Assembly (NCBI RefSeq): GCF_024055665.1
Contig: NZ_JAMXMC010000003.1
Location: 222,814-286,813, forward strand
Length of the DNA: 64,000 nucleotides
Reading direction: 5' to 3'
DNA from: Ideonella oryzae
Lineage (GTDB): Bacteria > Pseudomonadota > Gammaproteobacteria > Burkholderiales > Burkholderiaceae_C
The position numbers were made by a program, and so were the translations under genes. Below are positions 62,557-64,000 of the stretch, in pieces. Every line of letters starts with the position of its first letter. The stretch's first letter is position 1. The notes under the pieces were generated by a model. That model made no database searches and was not told the origin of the DNA. It saw only the letters and a program-made list of their open reading frames with translations.

Positions 62557-63114
62557 ATGTCCTCGCCCACCCCCGGTCTGCCCTGCCGCGCCGCCTTCAA
62601 CCCACTTCTGCGGCCCTACTTCGTGGTCTATGGGGCCGGCCTGCTGGCCATCACCGTCGTCGGCATCCCGCTGGCCTTGATCTGGCTGTGCGGTGTGGGC
62701 GCCTGGTGGGCACGCCATTACTTCGACCGGCTGGAGTGCGAGCTGGGCGAGACCGCGCTGCGCTTTCGCAAGGGCATCCTGGTGCAGGTCGAGAAGACCA
62801 TTCCGCTGGAGAACATCCAGGACGTGACCTTCATCGAAGGCCCGCTGCTGCGCCGTTTCAACCTGAGCGTGCTGCGCTTCGAGACGGCCGGCCAGAGCGC
62901 CAACCAAGGCAACGAGATGAAGCTGGTGGGGGTGATCGACGCCGCGCAGCTGCGCCAGCGCATCCTGGCCCAGCGGGACGCGCTGCGTCAGCGCCACGCC
63001 CAGGTCGGCACCGGCAGCGCCGCGCCGCAGGACGAACAGCTGGCCCTGATGCGGGCCATGCTGGCCCGGCTGGACGAGATCGCCGCCAGCCTGCGCCCGC
63101 CCCGGCAGGACTGA
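62557..63114 (+). CDS. Bacterial PH-domain (YdbS-like, DUF304) membrane protein
   Basis: 185 residues. Two N-terminal membrane helices lie at about 20-50. The bacterial PH domain follows: LECELGETALRFRKGILVQVEKTIPLENIQDVTF is the DUF304 pattern, then LRFETAGQSANQGNEMKLVG and a C-terminal helical tail with LMRAMLARLDEIAASLRP. Members contact the inner face of the membrane; function is unknown. Confidence 0.88.
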   Translation: MSSPTPGLPCRAAFNPLLRPYFVVYGAGLLAITVVGIPLALIWLCGVGAWWARHYFDRLECELGETALRFRKGILVQVEKTIPLENIQDVTFIEGPLLRRFNLSVLRFETAGQSANQGNEMKLVGVIDAAQLRQRILAQRDALRQRHAQVGTGSAAPQDEQLALMRAMLARLDEIAASLRPPRQD

Positions 63115-63133
63115 GTCGAGCGGCCCGAGCCGC

Positions 63134-63766
63134 TCAGCGCCGGGGGCGTCCGCTGGCCGGCTCGCGCGGCGCGGCCTCGCCCAGGGCCTGCTCCAGCCAC
63201 ATCAGTCCATCCACCTGGGCGACAAAGCGCTCGAAGTAGGCCGGCGAGAGCTGGCGCATCTGCTGCAGCGCCTTGTGCAGCAGGTGCTGGGAGTTCAGCG
63301 GCCCGGCGTTCTGCGGCAGAGCCGCACGCGACTGGGCCAGACGCTGCTCGGCATTCAGCCGCTTCCAGGCCTGGCGGAAGTGGCGCACGGATTTCAGCTC
63401 GGCAGGAGCCGCCGGGGCGGACACGGAAAGGGTCGCAGCCTGCGACCGGCCCGGGACGACCGGGGCCGCTGTGGCGGCAGCGTCCGCGGCGGACAGGGGA
63501 CTCAACCGGGCCAGCAGGCCCGCCAGTGCACCGGCCTGGGCGGGTGCGGGCACCGGCGCCTCGGCCGCGCGCTGGGCGCAGGCGGCGCGCAGCGCGGCGG
63601 CGGCCTGTTGCAGCCGCTCGGCCAGCAGGGCCTGGGCCCGCGCGGGTTGGGCGGGCAGGCGCCGGGCCAGGGCCTGCAGGTAGGCAAAGCGCACGGGGTC
63701 GGCACGGTCCAGGCCCTCGGCCCGCAGCGCCGCCAGCTCGGCCTCGGGCGACCAGGGCTCAGCCAT
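63134..63766 (-). CDS. DUF2894 family protein
   Basis: 210 residues from MAEPWSPEAELAALRAEG. The N-terminal pattern LRAEGLDRADPVRFAYLQALARRL and the conserved VRHFRQAWKRLNAEQRLAQS and LNSQHLLHKALQQMRQLSPAYFERFVAQVDGLMWLEQA are the DUF2894 signatures. It lies directly after the OmpA-like gene, overlapping it by 8 bases. This order (DUF3348, DUF802, OmpA-like, DUF2894) recurs in Burkholderiales; the two upstream genes would lie beyond the right edge. Function is unknown. Confidence 0.88.
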   Translation of the reverse strand: MAEPWSPEAELAALRAEGLDRADPVRFAYLQALARRLPAQPARAQALLAERLQQAAAALRAACAQRAAEAPVPAPAQAGALAGLLARLSPLSAADAAATAAPVVPGRSQAATLSVSAPAAPAELKSVRHFRQAWKRLNAEQRLAQSRAALPQNAGPLNSQHLLHKALQQMRQLSPAYFERFVAQVDGLMWLEQALGEAAPREPASGRPRR

Positions 63767-64000
63767 GGCTGGCGGCAGCCTCGGGCGCGGCGGGCGGCGC
63801 GGAGGCGGCGGGCGGCGCGGAGGCGGCGGCCGTGTTGCCGCGGGCCGGTCGCGCCATCGGCGCCATCTCCACCCGGCGGTTGCGGGCCCGGCCCTCGGCA
63901 TCGGCGTTGGAGGCCACCGGCTGCTGCGCGCCAAAGGCGGCGGCAAAGACATTGGCTGCCGGCACGCCCTCCTCGATCAGCGCCCGCGTGACGGTGAGCG
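63759..64000 (-). CDS. OmpA-family protein, C-terminal part
   Basis: Cut by the right edge; about 80 residues remain. The peptidoglycan-binding OmpA motif NADAEGRARNRRVEM is clear, preceded by VTRALIEEGVPAANVFAAAFG. After it an Ala/Pro tail of ~25 residues ends the protein. The N-terminal part, possibly a membrane helix of MotB type, is outside the window. It overlaps the DUF2894 start by 8 bases. Confidence 0.9.
   Translation of the reverse strand, partial: LTVTRALIEEGVPAANVFAAAFGAQQPVASNADAEGRARNRRVEMAPMARPARGNTAAASAPPAASAPPAAPEAAASHG

Overview
The window is a GC-rich chromosomal segment of a betaproteobacterium, most likely a Burkholderiales member of the Ideonella/Rubrivivax/Sphaerotilus kind. 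This rests on the strong G/C third-position bias, the paired half-size YeeE/YedE transporters, the neighbouring OmpA-like and DUF2894 genes, the class I fbp beside pepN and prfB, and DUF3422. The genus is inferred, not proven.

Positions 1-13650 are ordinary core and accessory genes: the end of a MacB-type ABC permease, a YeeE/YedE sulfur-transport pair, an RluA-type pseudouridine synthase, a chemoreceptor, a flavin reductase-like protein, a short-chain dehydrogenase, a YjdF/DUF2238 membrane protein, lipid A hydroxylase LpxO, a glutamine synthetase-family enzyme, a membrane protein with a ruined M48-like motif, and a PHP nuclease / NTF2-like / YciO cluster. Positions 13700-18250 are more variable: a PKD-repeat lipoprotein, a gene-poor patch holding decayed transposase and group II intron maturase fragments, a small anchored protein, a cold-shock/DUF1294 fusion and an excalibur-domain protein.

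Positions 18260-46800 hold glutaredoxin-like, RidA, PlsY and DUF3422 genes, a tricorn-type protease, a five-gene YbhGFSR-like tripartite efflux operon with a divergent TetR regulator and a 16-bp palindrome between them, YbaK, an aldo/keto reductase, a DUF2975-Xre pair behind a probable leaderless promoter, a GNAT, an alpha/beta hydrolase, a sodium:solute symporter pair, prfB with its programmed +1 frameshift, pepN, fbp, a SIS protein and a family III CoA transferase/racemase.

Positions 46839-59102 are a 12.3-kb integrative island inserted in tRNA-Thr(CGT). It has perfect 50-bp direct repeats at both ends, 11-bp tandem repeats just inside each end that look like integrase arm sites, a tyrosine integrase beside the right end, an AlpA-like regulator and two small island proteins. 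Its cargo is a 1589-residue SF1 helicase-nuclease (DUF4011/DUF3320 type) and a NERD-domain UvrD-like helicase. All recognised island genes lie on the minus strand. This pair is the best candidate for an undescribed (probably defence) system in the window. The island also carries an IS3 scar and two decayed reading frames.

After the island come the displaced tRNA terminator, a PAS hybrid histidine kinase next to an RsbQ-like hydrolase, a small unknown protein, a bacterial PH-domain protein, DUF2894 and the end of an OmpA-like gene cut by the right edge.
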